From the NCBI GenBank assembly GCA_027576995.1, contig JANBQC010000577.1:1-18063 (forward strand): a DNA stretch of 18,063 nt, in the 5' to 3' direction. Positions 9,679 through 18,063 of this stretch are shown here, piece after piece. The notes beneath the pieces are model-generated. The model did no database searches. It was given only the letters and a program-made list of their open reading frames with translations, and was not told the origin of the DNA. The DNA comes from Dimargaris cristalligena. Taxonomy: Eukaryota; Kickxellomycota; Dimargaritomycetes; Dimargaritales; Dimargaritaceae. The position numbers were made by a program, and so were the translations under genes. Each line of letters starts with the position of its first letter. Position 1 is the stretch's first letter.

Positions 9679-10447
9679 ACAGGCCTGCTTTTGGCAAGAA
9701 TAAGAGCAGGACTACCCAGTTATCTTTAAAGGACATGTCCAAAAGCCGTGCCTCGGTGCTTGCTCTGGATAGTACAAATCATCCACCCCCTCGGAGGGCC
9801 GACCGTGAATCCACTCTATAGTTCCGTATACGACCCACTCGGTTTGCATGGTCCCAATCAATGTCGGTCTGTTTTCTCACCAGTAAAAATAAAACTACAG
9901 CATTGGTATAATTGTCGTATGCCATTCCGTTGCTAGTTACTGGGCCTTAGTGCCCCGGGTCACATCAAATACTGTCGGAAATACGCTGGGTAACTTATAT
10001 TGAGACTCGCTTAGTAGCTTAGACGGGGGAACGGGGTCTACGGAGTGCTGCATCCACAGGTGGAGGTGAAGCAGCGGCTACATTGGAATACAGTATAAAT
10101 GGCCAACCTTGACCCCATTCTCACCAAATGCAGCCGAATAATAAAGGGTCTTGTGGACAGTTTCTGGGAGTAATGCATATATCGCAATTAAGGCAGGGGC
10201 CTGGTAGTCTCTACGATACCAGGCAATAAGGTGGTGGGTCTTGTCGGGGAAACTCGCCGTATGAGACGGACCGGAAGCCAAGTAAATACAGTAGTTGGGG
10301 GATACTAAAGTGGTCTTACACCTTACTGACTTTGAAGTATCCAGGTGGTCAAATTAGATTCGCATTTTAAAATTGGCCGGGCTCCTCCAACAAATAGTTG
10401 GAACGAAGAAACAAAAGGAAGAACGTGCCTCTATCAATATCTTGAGG

Positions 10448-10453
10448 TTTATT
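10448..10453 (-). terminator. Candidate polyadenylation signal of the DUF2011-like gene
   Basis: AATAAA on the minus strand, about 60 bases downstream of the stop codon at 10512, embedded in A/T-rich sequence. The position is normal for a fungal 3' untranslated region. Confidence 0.5.
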
Positions 10454-10511
10454 TTATATATAAAAAATGGGGATATGCCTTTTGTAAAAATTACATAACA
10501 TTACGCAGTAT

Positions 10512-11291
10512 TTAGGAATCGAATCGAACATGACTGTGCTTGACCGAGGCCAGGGCCACCAAGGTTGATTTGGGGATGATTTGTCGTGTCCGGGGTCGAA
10601 TAGATGCCAGGGCCGAGCAGTCCCGTTGTTTAGACCGCTTATTCTTGGGTGCTCTCGAGGTCTTTGGGGCACTGCCTTCGAGTCGGGTTGATCGCCGGCT
10701 AGAGGGTGTGGGTAATTTGAGCGTGGCCAATGTCTTGCGTTGCCGCTGTCGCCGTTTAGCCGCCTGACTCCGAGGCTTTTGGGGCTCCCCCGCGGCCGGG
10801 ACTAGTTTATGGGGGAAAAAGTGGCGTTCCCAGGGGATTTTAGCCTCCACTATAATACGGTCGTAGTCAATGGTGGCATCAACTATCCGCTGGGCCTCGA
10901 CTTCGGGGGTGTAGTGAAGGTTGGCGGCCCGCTGGGCGCGTCCAATGAGCACGGGGCGGTGGGTGGGCCCACGGAATTCGACCGATGGCCCCAGTTGAAC
11001 CGCCACCGCTTCGGAACGGGCAAAAAGGCGGAACAGGGTAGCTGGCTCCGCAGGGTCCTCAGCCATAGCCGTGGAGTCGTCCGAGTCGGTGGCAACGTCC
11101 GGAGTGGCCCTGGTGTCGTCCGCGTCACTGGGAAGGGGCTCAGGGGAGGCTATAGGTTCCGGGGCGGCAAACATGGCTCGCATACGGGCTTCGTACTCAG
11201 CGATCGCATCCCCATCGGCTTCTTCGGGATCAGAATCCCCGTGGAGTTGGGCACGGGTGATGCGCACGGTTGTTTCGGTTGGTAGGGGCAT
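10512..11291 (-). CDS. Basic conserved fungal protein, DUF2011-like
   Basis: A single-exon gene of 259 residues. The open frame extends upstream to 11408, but the only in-frame start there is GTG; ATG at 11291 (MPLPTETTV) is the first ATG and has a purine at -3. The N-terminal half is acidic and Ala/Pro/Asp-rich. The central part holds LFRLFARSEAVAVQLG, then THRPVLIGRAQR and IIVEAKIPWERHFFPHKLV. This succession of FRLF, RP and PW motifs resembles, from memory, the fungal family of unknown function DUF2011. The C-terminal 80 residues are strongly basic, with AAKRRQRQRK and KNKRSKQR, suggesting a nuclear or nucleolar location. Function is unknown. It is transcribed divergently from TDP1 with 312 bases between the proposed start codons. 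Coding status is firm; the family name is tentative. Confidence 0.75.
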   Translation of the reverse strand: MPLPTETTVRITRAQLHGDSDPEEADGDAIAEYEARMRAMFAAPEPIASPEPLPSDADDTRATPDVATDSDDSTAMAEDPAEPATLFRLFARSEAVAVQLGPSVEFRGPTHRPVLIGRAQRAANLHYTPEVEAQRIVDATIDYDRIIVEAKIPWERHFFPHKLVPAAGEPQKPRSQAAKRRQRQRKTLATLKLPTPSSRRSTRLEGSAPKTSRAPKNKRSKQRDCSALASIRPRTRQIIPKSTLVALASVKHSHVRFDS

Positions 11292-11603
11292 TCCGGGGAT
11301 ATCGTATTTTCCGAGGAAATAGAGAGGGAAATGGGGTAATAATAGACCAACGAGTGAATTAGATGGGTAAGTTATACATGGGGAAATCCAGAAATCAATC
11401 AACGGCACGGCTGTTGGGCTAAATTCCTCGTGAATTAAGGGGGTGTTTTTATTCTCAGCGCTGTCAGCCCGTTGCAGTAAGAGCCTGTAAAAAAAATCAA
11501 AAGAGCAGGGGGGGTTTTATACTGGCTCATGGAGTACCCGTCACAGCCAGCTGATATTAGTATATGCCCTGTAGTTTGAAAAGGAACGAGTAATGGAGAA
11601 GCC
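11292..11603. promoter_or_regulatory. Shared divergent promoter between the DUF2011-like gene and TDP1
   Basis: These 312 bases separate the two divergent start codons, so both promoters should lie here unless TDP1 starts at the later ATG (11931). A TTTTATA-like patch near 11516-11522 could serve as an AT-rich core element. No defined activator site was recognised. Confidence 0.35.
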
Positions 11604-14226
11604 ATGGTCCAACCTTTTACTATAACGCTTGCCGGAATCAGACGTTCACATTTCTTATTCTGGAGTCGCCCGTCTTTGCATCTGTTGGGCTGTATAGTGA
11701 TAGTTCGTCGCCTCTTAGGTTCCATTCATTCAACTGTAGTTCTGACGTGGTTCGGAGCTAGCGTAGGACCCTCCCTAGGCCCAAAGGCACAACTGTTTAA
11801 TATTTCAACAGATAACTGTTCCCATCCTGGTACGCCCGACCAAGAGCAACAACAGCAAACGCCTCTATTACAACAAGTTCTTTTTGGGGCCAATTCCAGT
11901 CGTAGTTTTATAAGTACTGTGCAGCAGGGTATGCCGAAAACAACCCCGGATGATCAGTCGGGGGAACCTTCGCCGAAGGCCCTTGTCATTGATTTAGCAG
12001 ATTCCCCCAATAGCTCGCCACCGGCGTGGCCCGCTGTTACCGAACCTTGCCCGACTAGCGACCGACCCAAACACTCGGATATCCGTTCCTTGGATTCGAC
12101 TGAAGAATACGTTTCCATTAATCTAGTATTAGCCTCCCCTCCCGGTTCACCTACCAAGGTAGACAGGGACGACTACTCCAGCCGTGAAGCCAAGCGGGTA
12201 CGTTTAACCCCATCTTCGACTACCCCCCACTGTAGCCCCCGTTATACACACGGTGTAGTGCGGATGAACCATATGCCTGGCTACCCAACCGCCCACACTC
12301 TTCGCTTTTCAGATATCGTTGAGCCCCATGGGTTACAAAAAGCGGTCTTCACTTCCTTTGTGGTAGACGAAGACTGGCTGCGCAATCAACTACCCCGTCG
12401 GAGCCCTCCCATGTCCGTCTGCCTGGTCAAGAACTGGAGTGCCAAACACGGGGAACAGCCTGGTCTACATTCGGATCGGGCCACGAATACACTGGTCGTG
12501 CACCCCCCGATGTCAACCTCCGGCCTTGGTTGCTTTCATGCCAAACTCATGCTACTGTACTATCCGGGCTTTTTACGAGTGGCGGTGTGCTCGGGGAACT
12601 TGATTGCGTATGACTGGGAGGTCATGGAAAATACCATTTTTTGTCAAGATTTTGCCGTCCGATCCCCACCAACCACTGGTGCGGCCTTTTCCACCCCGAC
12701 CCCTGTTGCGGCTAAAGGTAGTGCACAGCCAAGTGCCGAGCTTTACCCCCATGTCTCCGAATTTGGTGCCCAGTTGGATCGGTTTTTGAGAGACTGCTGT
12801 GTTCCCGCCAAAGTCCGAGCCACTCTAATGGACTATGATTTTCAACTAGCTAAGGTAAATCCCCCGAATATCCTTAAATTGGTACAGGCTCCCATGGTGT
12901 AGTGAATGGGTCGTAACATTTCCTTGCAGCATGGTGGGGTTTTGGTACAAAAAGCCCGAGGATTGCTATGGTCTGATGTCGCTACATGTGCGTAAATTGG
13001 CTTTTTTTTTATTAATTCATAATTCTCTCCTAATTTTCATTTTGATTCGAAATGACCGTCTCGGTCCGGACCCGTACAATTTATTTCCTCTTATTAGGCC
13101 CAGTTAGTAATGTCCGTTCCAGGTACCTATCCCAAAACCAGATGGGATTCGTATGGCCAAACCCGCCTAGCGGCCCTGATTGCTGAACAATATCCGAAAA
13201 CATCCGTGGATCAGGAATCGCAGCCCACTGAAACATTGCCGCCCTATCGGGACCCGAAACAAATCCATTTCGAGTGCCAGGTAGACTTAATTGTGTAACT
13301 TAGTACCCCACCCCTCTATTATTATACATCTCCCAAATATTACAGGCAGCTCTGTGGTCTTGGCAAATCTAACTCCGGCTGCTCTGAGCTATTTTGTTCG
13401 CTTTTGCAGGCATCGTCCATCGGTAACATAGGTGGAAATTGGCTTCCCAAGTTTTTCAAGTCGCTTTGCGGACAGGTATCTGAAACTGGGCATGAGAGCA
13501 AAGCGTCCAAAGACCTCACCCAAGGTAGGTGATTTTTGACTATAGTGAAAAAGTGGTATTGGCTTACTCCAACCCCCTCCTCCCTCCATTCAGCGACTTG
13601 ACTCATATCTGACCCTCAGGGAATTTTGGGGATTGTATTTGGCCGGACGGCGGCCGTTTCCACGGATCGGAATGCCAGAGCACTTCCGGATTGTTTACCC
13701 ATCTCTAGATACGGTAGAGAACTCAACCTACGGCCTCCGGGGCGGCGGATCCCTGTTCCTTAGTGAATACAGCTACAAGGGCCTGGGGCAATTCCAGGCC
13801 TGTCTGGCTGACTGCCTATCCCACCGCCCGGGAAAACTGACGCACACTAAGCTCATATGGGCCCGCACCGCCCCGCGTCTACCGACGGGCTACTCGCCGA
13901 CCTTCCAAGGGAAAGGGACCACTGCCAATGATCGATCACCACCCCCCGGCTGGTTTTACGCTGGTAGCCATAACTTATCGCCGGCCGCCTGGGGCACATA
14001 CTGCCAATCCCGGACTCCGCCGGGTACAACCGGGGGACGGGTGGACGCGACTCAACTCCGAATCAACAATTACGAGCTTGGCGTCGTACATTTCGCGGGG
14101 GATTTCGGGATACAGGCCACCCCTATCAACTCTGCCCTAAACTGGCCTGTTCTAACCCCGCCGTACGAACCACCGCCTTTGTATAATAATGTATTTGATC
14201 CTTGGATGGCGACACGGTTCCATTAG
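11604..14226 (+). CDS. TDP1: Tyrosyl-DNA phosphodiesterase 1, four exons
   Basis: Tdp1 hydrolyses the bond between DNA 3'-phosphate and the tyrosine of trapped topoisomerase I, in the nucleus. Exons: 11604-12854, 13098-13280, 13410 to about 13475, and about 13594-14226, giving roughly 710 residues. HKN motif 1 is GCFHAKLMLLYYPGFLRV..GNL (His312, Lys314, Asn332). Exon 2 restores AQLVMSVPGTY, exon 3 CQASSIGNIGGNWL, and exon 4 FRIVYPSLDTV, GGGSLF, then HKN motif 2 HTKLIWAR ... GSHNLSPAAWG (about His584, Lys586, Asn627). Lys-to-Asn spacing in motif 2 is about 41 against about 21 in human TDP1, so a Pro/Gly-rich loop is inserted. The exon 3/4 junction has an alternative: donor GTGATT at 13529 with acceptor 13620, also in frame. 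The first 109 residues are Q-rich or hydrophobic and unlike the family, and Met110 (11931) may be the true start; an acidic Ser/Pro segment follows it. Confidence 0.88.
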
Positions 14227-14959
14227 GAACTGAGGGCTTTAGTAGGCTAATAAATATATCCGCGTCAACAGAAGGGATAGTGATCAGTAGGTATATCATG
14301 GTAAAAGAGTTATATCATCACCATCTTCGTTTGCCTTACATGGTGTCATACTGCCTCGCCAATGTAGATGTCTAGTACCAAGTATTTAAGATTTGTTCTT
14401 TCAAACAGTATACTATAGTACCTAATCTATGAGCAACTGAACTGAACCACACCCCCTTAATCGGATGGCAGTTTAAAAGTCGGGGTGAAACAGCCGATCC
14501 AGATAGACATGTAGTAAACATGTTATATTCACCAAGACCCCACGAAGAACTTGATTTGGGCAACTTATTGGGAAATGCGGTAGATAATCAATATAGCATT
14601 GTGATATAGCCCCATGAGCCTTTTGAACAATACCTGAGGCTTGAATTGTACTACAGGCAGAGCCCCCAATATACCCGCCAAAACACCCCGCCCACTTGAT
14701 CTCGAAAGACCCCCCGCTCCCCATTTCGTATTTTTTTTTTGGCGGACTTTACGGCAATCTCAGCCACTCAGAAGGGGGGCAACAGGCGCCTCTTTATAGA
14801 GCAGCCGGCCTTGAATCCCAATGACCCAATTTAGTTTGGTCTTTCTCCGCCGTTTTCGGTCTTTATTAGTCATCAGTCTATTTCCTCTACGACTTACGTT
14901 GGCGTTGGCCCTTCCTTCACTTTCCTTCTAAAGACCACTACTCGCCCCTGGCTGTTCAT
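14227..14959. other. Intergenic: TDP1 3' region and upstream of the Gag-like ORF
   Basis: No coding sequence was recognised. It contains the TDP1 polyadenylation signal at its left end. Short minus-strand frames at 14372-14724 show no motif. A nine-T/A tract lies near 14731-14739. The last 80 bases are pyrimidine-rich, as expected before a start codon but not diagnostic. Confidence 0.45.
14249..14254 (+). terminator. Candidate polyadenylation signal of TDP1
   Basis: AATAAA on the plus strand, 23 bases after the TDP1 stop codon at 14226. The distance is short but typical of compact fungal 3' untranslated regions. Confidence 0.45.
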
Positions 14960-15688
14960 GTGCGGTTAGTTTTCTATTCCCATTGGTCGATTCCATTTAC
15001 CACCCGCCTTCCCCCCCATCCCGATAAGTCTTCCATGAAGCCTCCGGCCGCCCAGCCTCCTTCAGCGGGAACTCCGTTGGTCCCATCGGCAACGACCGGG
15101 ACCTCCCCATCCCCACCCCCGCCAATACCCTTACCCCCATACTTACAGCCACTACCCCCAACGACGCAACGCCTCACTTACAAGCAGGCCATCGCCCAGG
15201 CCCGGGCCCATTCCGCAGCCTTTACAAAATTGCCCATTCCCACATGGCTCATCCCCTCCACCGTCCTCTGTACCGCCATCGAAAAGGCCACGGGGGCCAC
15301 GCCGCGGATCGTATCCCATGAGGTGCTCGACGGCTGGCTTATGGTGTGCATGAGCGACGACCGGGCCCTTGATATTTTGCTCAAAACGCCCACCCCCTTT
15401 CTGGGCCGTCGGCTGCATTGGACTTCCGACCCCATCCGTCACTTCCGAACCCTGGTGCTCTTGACCCCGTCGCCGTACGTAACCTACGCCATCATCGAAA
15501 CCGCCCTCAGCCACGTAGGGGAACTCCTTTCGTGCGAGCCGTATAACATTAGGTCCGAGCCTCCACAGCCCCCGGGCTCACTCGGCCGATTGTTCTCGGC
15601 TACCATTGTGCTCTTTGAGGGAAGTCCGAATCTTCCCAAATACCTGCCTACAATGGCGGGCCGGATACGCCTCTGGCTGGTTAAGTAA
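14960..15688 (+). CDS. Gag/ORF1-like RNA-binding protein without zinc knuckle
   Basis: A single-exon frame of 242 codons starting at ATG 14960; ATG at 15035 (MKPPAAQPPSAG) is a second possible start and removes an odd hydrophobic leader. Residues about 26-68 are Pro-rich (PSPPPPIPLPPYLQPLPP). The rest reads as one or two RRM-like alpha/beta units: WLIPSTVLCTAIEKATG, GWLMVCMSDDRALDILL, LVLLTPSPYVTYAIIETALSHVGELLS, then FSATIVLF, LPKYLPTMAGRIRLWLVK. The last part has the rhythm of the ORF1/Gag segment of fungal Tad-like non-LTR retrotransposons, where RVRLWY..G precedes CCHC knuckles. Here the frame stops right after RLWLVK, and AT-rich sequence without Cys/His codons follows; no reverse transcriptase is present in the window. 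It is C-rich and intronless beside intron-rich genes. It may be a truncated or domesticated element. The family assignment is from pattern memory. Confidence 0.55.
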   Translation: MRLVFYSHWSIPFTTRLPPHPDKSSMKPPAAQPPSAGTPLVPSATTGTSPSPPPPIPLPPYLQPLPPTTQRLTYKQAIAQARAHSAAFTKLPIPTWLIPSTVLCTAIEKATGATPRIVSHEVLDGWLMVCMSDDRALDILLKTPTPFLGRRLHWTSDPIRHFRTLVLLTPSPYVTYAIIETALSHVGELLSCEPYNIRSEPPQPPGSLGRLFSATIVLFEGSPNLPKYLPTMAGRIRLWLVK

Positions 15689-16063
15689 TACATTTATATA
15701 TATTCAGCATTTTCCCCATATTTTTAATCATTTATGATATTTCCATTCTCACTGTATTTCCCCACCTGTAAACTATACTAACCCTCGTATATCCAATAAA
15801 CAGCTACCATTTAATATATCGACATGTACTGGCGTGCCTATTTGGCAACGCTGTATTCATCTTCAATCCGTCGAGGAAGGGGGCAGTAATTCATGGGAAT
15901 CGGGTTTCCAAATCACGAATAAACCAACTATGTAAAAAATTGATGCGGGTGGGCGATAAGGTACTCGTTGTGGATCAGCGTGGCATTATGATCCTTAGCA
16001 CCAGTGTAAAATTACACCGGGCCCATTGGGATTTTCCCTAATATGGCGTATATTAAGACCATT
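15689..16063. other. Convergent intergenic region
   Basis: These 375 bases lie between the 3' ends of the plus-strand Gag-like ORF and the minus-strand RNF181-like gene. The left part is very A/T-rich and includes a polyadenylation hexamer. A small hairpin (6-bp arms, GTGTAA and TTACAC) lies at 16004-16017. No coding sequence or zinc-knuckle codons were found. Confidence 0.5.
15795..15800 (+). terminator. Candidate polyadenylation signal after the Gag-like ORF
   Basis: AATAAA on the plus strand, 107 bases downstream of the stop codon at 15688. It is consistent with the ORF being transcribed as its own mRNA, but is not proof. Confidence 0.4.
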
Positions 16064-17520
16064 TTAACCAAACATAAGGTCCTGCATTTCTTCGGGGTTG
16101 TTTTCCTCTCGGGCTTTTTGGGCTAGCCAGTTGGGATCATCAGACGGCACTTCCTGGCGACAGGTTGGGCAGGTATTGTGCTATGAAGGCGGTAGGGGTC
16201 ATGAAAACGCAATGAAGGTGGTTAAGTATATTCGGCGAGGGGTGTGTCGGCTGATTTAGCTAATCAATTAAAAATTGTCAAAGATATACCATGTTTGTAT
16301 TTAAGGGGCCCTTCAGATGAAATCTAAACACTCCCAAGGATATTCCGTCAAATGCACATAATTACATACCAATTCAAGCCAAGGGACCAGACAAGTTTTG
16401 TGGAAGATGTGTCGGCAGGGCATCCTGGTGGCCGAGTCATCAACCGTGGCGGAAAATTGGTCACTGCAAACGACACAGCTGCTACCTATAAATATAGGGT
16501 TAGAAGGTAAAGGAGATGAAAAGCCCTCTGGTTGGGGGTTAAGTCAAATCAAAAGATGCGGGTAAAATTTAGATTGTCTAACATCCTATTTGCAATATTG
16601 AGATTCAACTCTTACCTTCGGGGATTGCTGAGACCTGGATCGTTGGAAGTTGTTTGATAAATTTGGCCGATGCGGGTGGGGCGCCCTTGGAGCTAAATGT
16701 CCCGCAATGGTAGTGTAAATATAAAACAGTGCATATCTACGGTTAAACCATCGCTTGGAAATACCAAGCATACTTTCATTATTCGAGTTGGATGAAATGC
16801 TGACTTGTTACAGTGTACAAATACTATACCAGAACTTACCCAGAATCTGCTTCATTCATAAGCTGGGTAATTAAATTGTCGAGGGTTTCATCGGACTCCC
16901 CGTGGTCGGGAATGCGCTGCTGAATAGCCTGGAAGAACCTATTCGGATTAAAGCGGGGGTCCAAAGCCGTTTGGCAAGATTGATACAAATACATATGAAT
17001 ACCAATTTAATTTAAGGGCATGGGTTAGTGAGCAAAGCTAGGCATATCAACGTATCAATTTCATTTTTTTGGTTACTGCTTGTAATTTACTATTAGGATC
17101 ACCATTAAGACAAGGCCATATGGCCGGCGAGCATACTAATATGGGCACTATCATGGTGTTGCTTTAATACGCTAAACCCAATTTACTAGAAATTACCTCA
17201 AAGTCGACCCGATATCCCCCGGGGCGACCTGTTGTTGCATAGTTTCTGGGGTAGGTGCGACATTGAAAAAATCCGTCAAGTCAGGATTGTGGTTCCTCCG
17301 GCCCCCACCGAAGACAGAAGTCCGGGACTCGCTCGGTTTAATGTTGTGTTCGGCTGGGAGGGATGTAGGTAGCCGACCAAGGGGGGTGATACAACCACAG
17401 TTCGTAAGATAAGCATTGGGGTTAGAGGGGTCCGATGACTACCTTGGGTGGTAACTATACGCATCAGTATGGGAGAGGTCTGCCTGGAATCATAAGGGGC
17501 CTACCAAAGTAATCGGCCAT
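16064..17520 (-). CDS. RNF181-like RING-H2 E3 ubiquitin ligase, six exons
   Basis: Exons read 17520-17505, 17353-17197, 16938-16840, 16692-16616, 16485-16370 and 16180-16064, all phase-compatible, giving 193 residues. The N-terminus MADYFAEHNIKPSES resembles the MASYFDEH start of animal RNF181, as recalled. A linker helix SDETLDNLITQLMNEADSG and the segment GAPPASAKFIKQLPTIQVS precede the ring, as in RNF126/115/181 relatives. The RING-H2 ligands are complete: Cys120, Cys123, Cys140, His142, His145, Cys148, Cys159, Cys162, within CVVC, MPCRHIFHKTCLVPWLE and NTCPTCRQEVPSDD. The protein should recruit a ubiquitin-loaded E2 and promote transfer to unknown substrates. Exon 1 encodes five residues plus one base. 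Intron 5 splits the ring before His156. Donors are GTAGGC, GTAATT, GTAAGT, GTAAGA and GTATGT. No transmembrane segment was seen. The join at 17505/17353 skips several other AGs but is the one that keeps frame and restores the family N-terminus. Confidence 0.88.
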
Positions 17521-17908
17521 GGCGAAAATAGAAAGAAGGTACGCGGATGAGTTGAGTTTAGACGTAAGGGCTAGGAAGGTACGGAAGAGTTTATAATAGA
17601 GGAACAAAAAACGTCGGGAAATAAACCAGGGTTCGTTCATTCAAGTATTTGGACATGGTCCCAGCTTGAGCCCATGCGATGGACAGCCCTTTCCCAGCTG
17701 CTGACTAATTACGCAGCTGCCATTCCTTATAAATAAAGAGTATTTCTAAACTCATGACGGTGTATCTCCCTTTTTATCTGACTGCGAGTTAACGATTGAC
17801 TATGGCATACCCATATTTCCGTCCTTAATTGAAGGTCAATTATGCAAAATTAGTTTTCATAAAAGCCTTCAATTGTACCAAGGGATAAAAATAGAAAATA
17901 AAAAAATG
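17521..17908. other. Upstream region of the RNF181-like gene
   Basis: These 388 bases separate the ligase start from the tRNA gene and should hold the ligase promoter. An in-frame ATG at 17640 upstream of the chosen start would add about 40 residues of Phe/Leu-rich sequence unlike the family, so it was not used. The right end holds the tRNA transcription terminator. Confidence 0.45.
17900..17906 (-). terminator. Pol III terminator of tRNA-Lys
   Basis: A run of seven T on the minus strand starts two bases after the discriminator base, which is a normal RNA polymerase III stop. Confidence 0.85.
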
Positions 17909-17981
17909 CGCCCAAAGTGGGGCTCGAACCCACGACATTAAGGTTAAAAGCCTCACGCTCTACCAGCTGAGCTATCCGGGC
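17909..17981 (-). tRNA. trnK-UUU: tRNA-Lys (anticodon UUU), no intron
   Basis: The minus strand folds as a 73-nt cloverleaf. The acceptor arm GCCCGGA pairs with TTTGGGC using G-U pairs. The D arm is GCTC..GAGC, and the anticodon stem is TGAGG/CCTTA around loop CTTTTAA with anticodon TTT. The T arm is GTGGG TTCGAGC CCCAC and the discriminator is G. Box A (TAGCTCAGCTGG) and box B (GGTTCGAGCCC) give the internal Pol III promoter. No intron is present and CCA is not encoded. Confidence 0.97.
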
Positions 17982-18063
17982 TCTTTTTTGTGTTGTGCAA
18001 TAGCAGGAGAATAGTGAAAAGGAAAGTTTAAACAGTAATAAACGTCTGGTAAAAATCGGCAAA

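Larger units (their letters stand above)
9039..10511. other. Stretch with no recognised gene
   Basis: The left end should carry the promoter and leader of the reductase gene, and the right end the 3' region of the DUF2011-like gene. One open frame (9241-9678, listed separately) is unusually long for chance but has no recognised motif. A minus-strand frame at 10078-10281 has no ATG and no family match. No RNA gene was recognised. Confidence 0.45.

Noticed and set aside
13345..13409. Alternative TDP1 acceptor at TTACAG near 13345
   Set aside because: It leads to an in-frame stop within nine codons; the acceptor at 13409 restores the SSIG motif.
15152..15514. Antisense ORFs under the Gag-like gene
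   Set aside because: C-rich coding sequence leaves open antisense frames; the Gly-rich products match nothing recognisable.
16586..16771. Minus-strand ORF over exon 4 of the RNF181-like gene
   Set aside because: Wrong frame; the spliced frame gives GAPPASAKFIKQLPT, which matches the family, and keeps phase with both neighbours.
17276..17464. Minus-strand ORF over exon 2 of the RNF181-like gene
   Set aside because: It hits a stop before the linker helix; the alternative frame starting at 17353 continues through all later exons.
17850..18062. Minus-strand ORF containing ARIAQLVEREAF..GSSPT
   Set aside because: It is the familiar chance translation of a tRNA gene; the tRNA-Lys lies inside it.
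1..18063. CRISPR arrays, bacterial operons, riboswitches, insertion sequences
   Set aside because: No regularly spaced direct repeats, Shine-Dalgarno-led gene strings or transposase were seen; the window is eukaryotic.

Overview
The window looks like nuclear DNA of a filamentous, probably early-diverging fungus. I infer this from intron-rich protein genes with short GT-AG introns, the protein families present, and a Pol III tRNA gene. The sequence alone does not settle the species. Exon models were built by hand by joining GT-AG splice sites that keep frame and restore known family motifs.

Layout, left to right: 1-1441, no gene recognised. A six-exon ubiquitin-conjugating enzyme (E2) on the minus strand, 3081 to 1442. 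A three-exon minus-strand gene, 5899 to 4172, with an N-terminal PARP-type zinc finger and a long basic tail carrying AT-hooks and a threefold 32-residue repeat. A 1.7 kb gene-poor stretch with a CA-rich microsatellite. A four-exon glutathionyl-hydroquinone reductase (Ecm4/Gto family), minus strand, 9038 to 7645. A further 1.5 kb without a recognised gene. A single-exon basic protein resembling fungal family DUF2011, minus strand, 11291 to 10512. Divergent from it, tyrosyl-DNA phosphodiesterase TDP1 on the plus strand, 11604 to 14226. A single-exon plus-strand ORF, 14960-15688, resembling the ORF1/Gag RNA-binding region of a non-LTR retrotransposon but lacking the zinc knuckle. Convergent to it, a six-exon RNF181-like RING-H2 ubiquitin ligase on the minus strand, 17520 to 16064. 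Finally a tRNA-Lys(UUU), minus strand, 17981 to 17909.

The genes are mostly housekeeping and there is no operon or biosynthetic cluster. Two themes recur: DNA strand-break handling (PARP-type finger, TDP1) and ubiquitin transfer (one E2, one RING E3). Their proximity may be chance. The items most worth following are the AT-hook-repeat zf-PARP protein, the truncated Gag-like ORF, the 17-nt micro-exon of the E2, and the habit of three genes here of placing an intron after only 5 to 7 codons.
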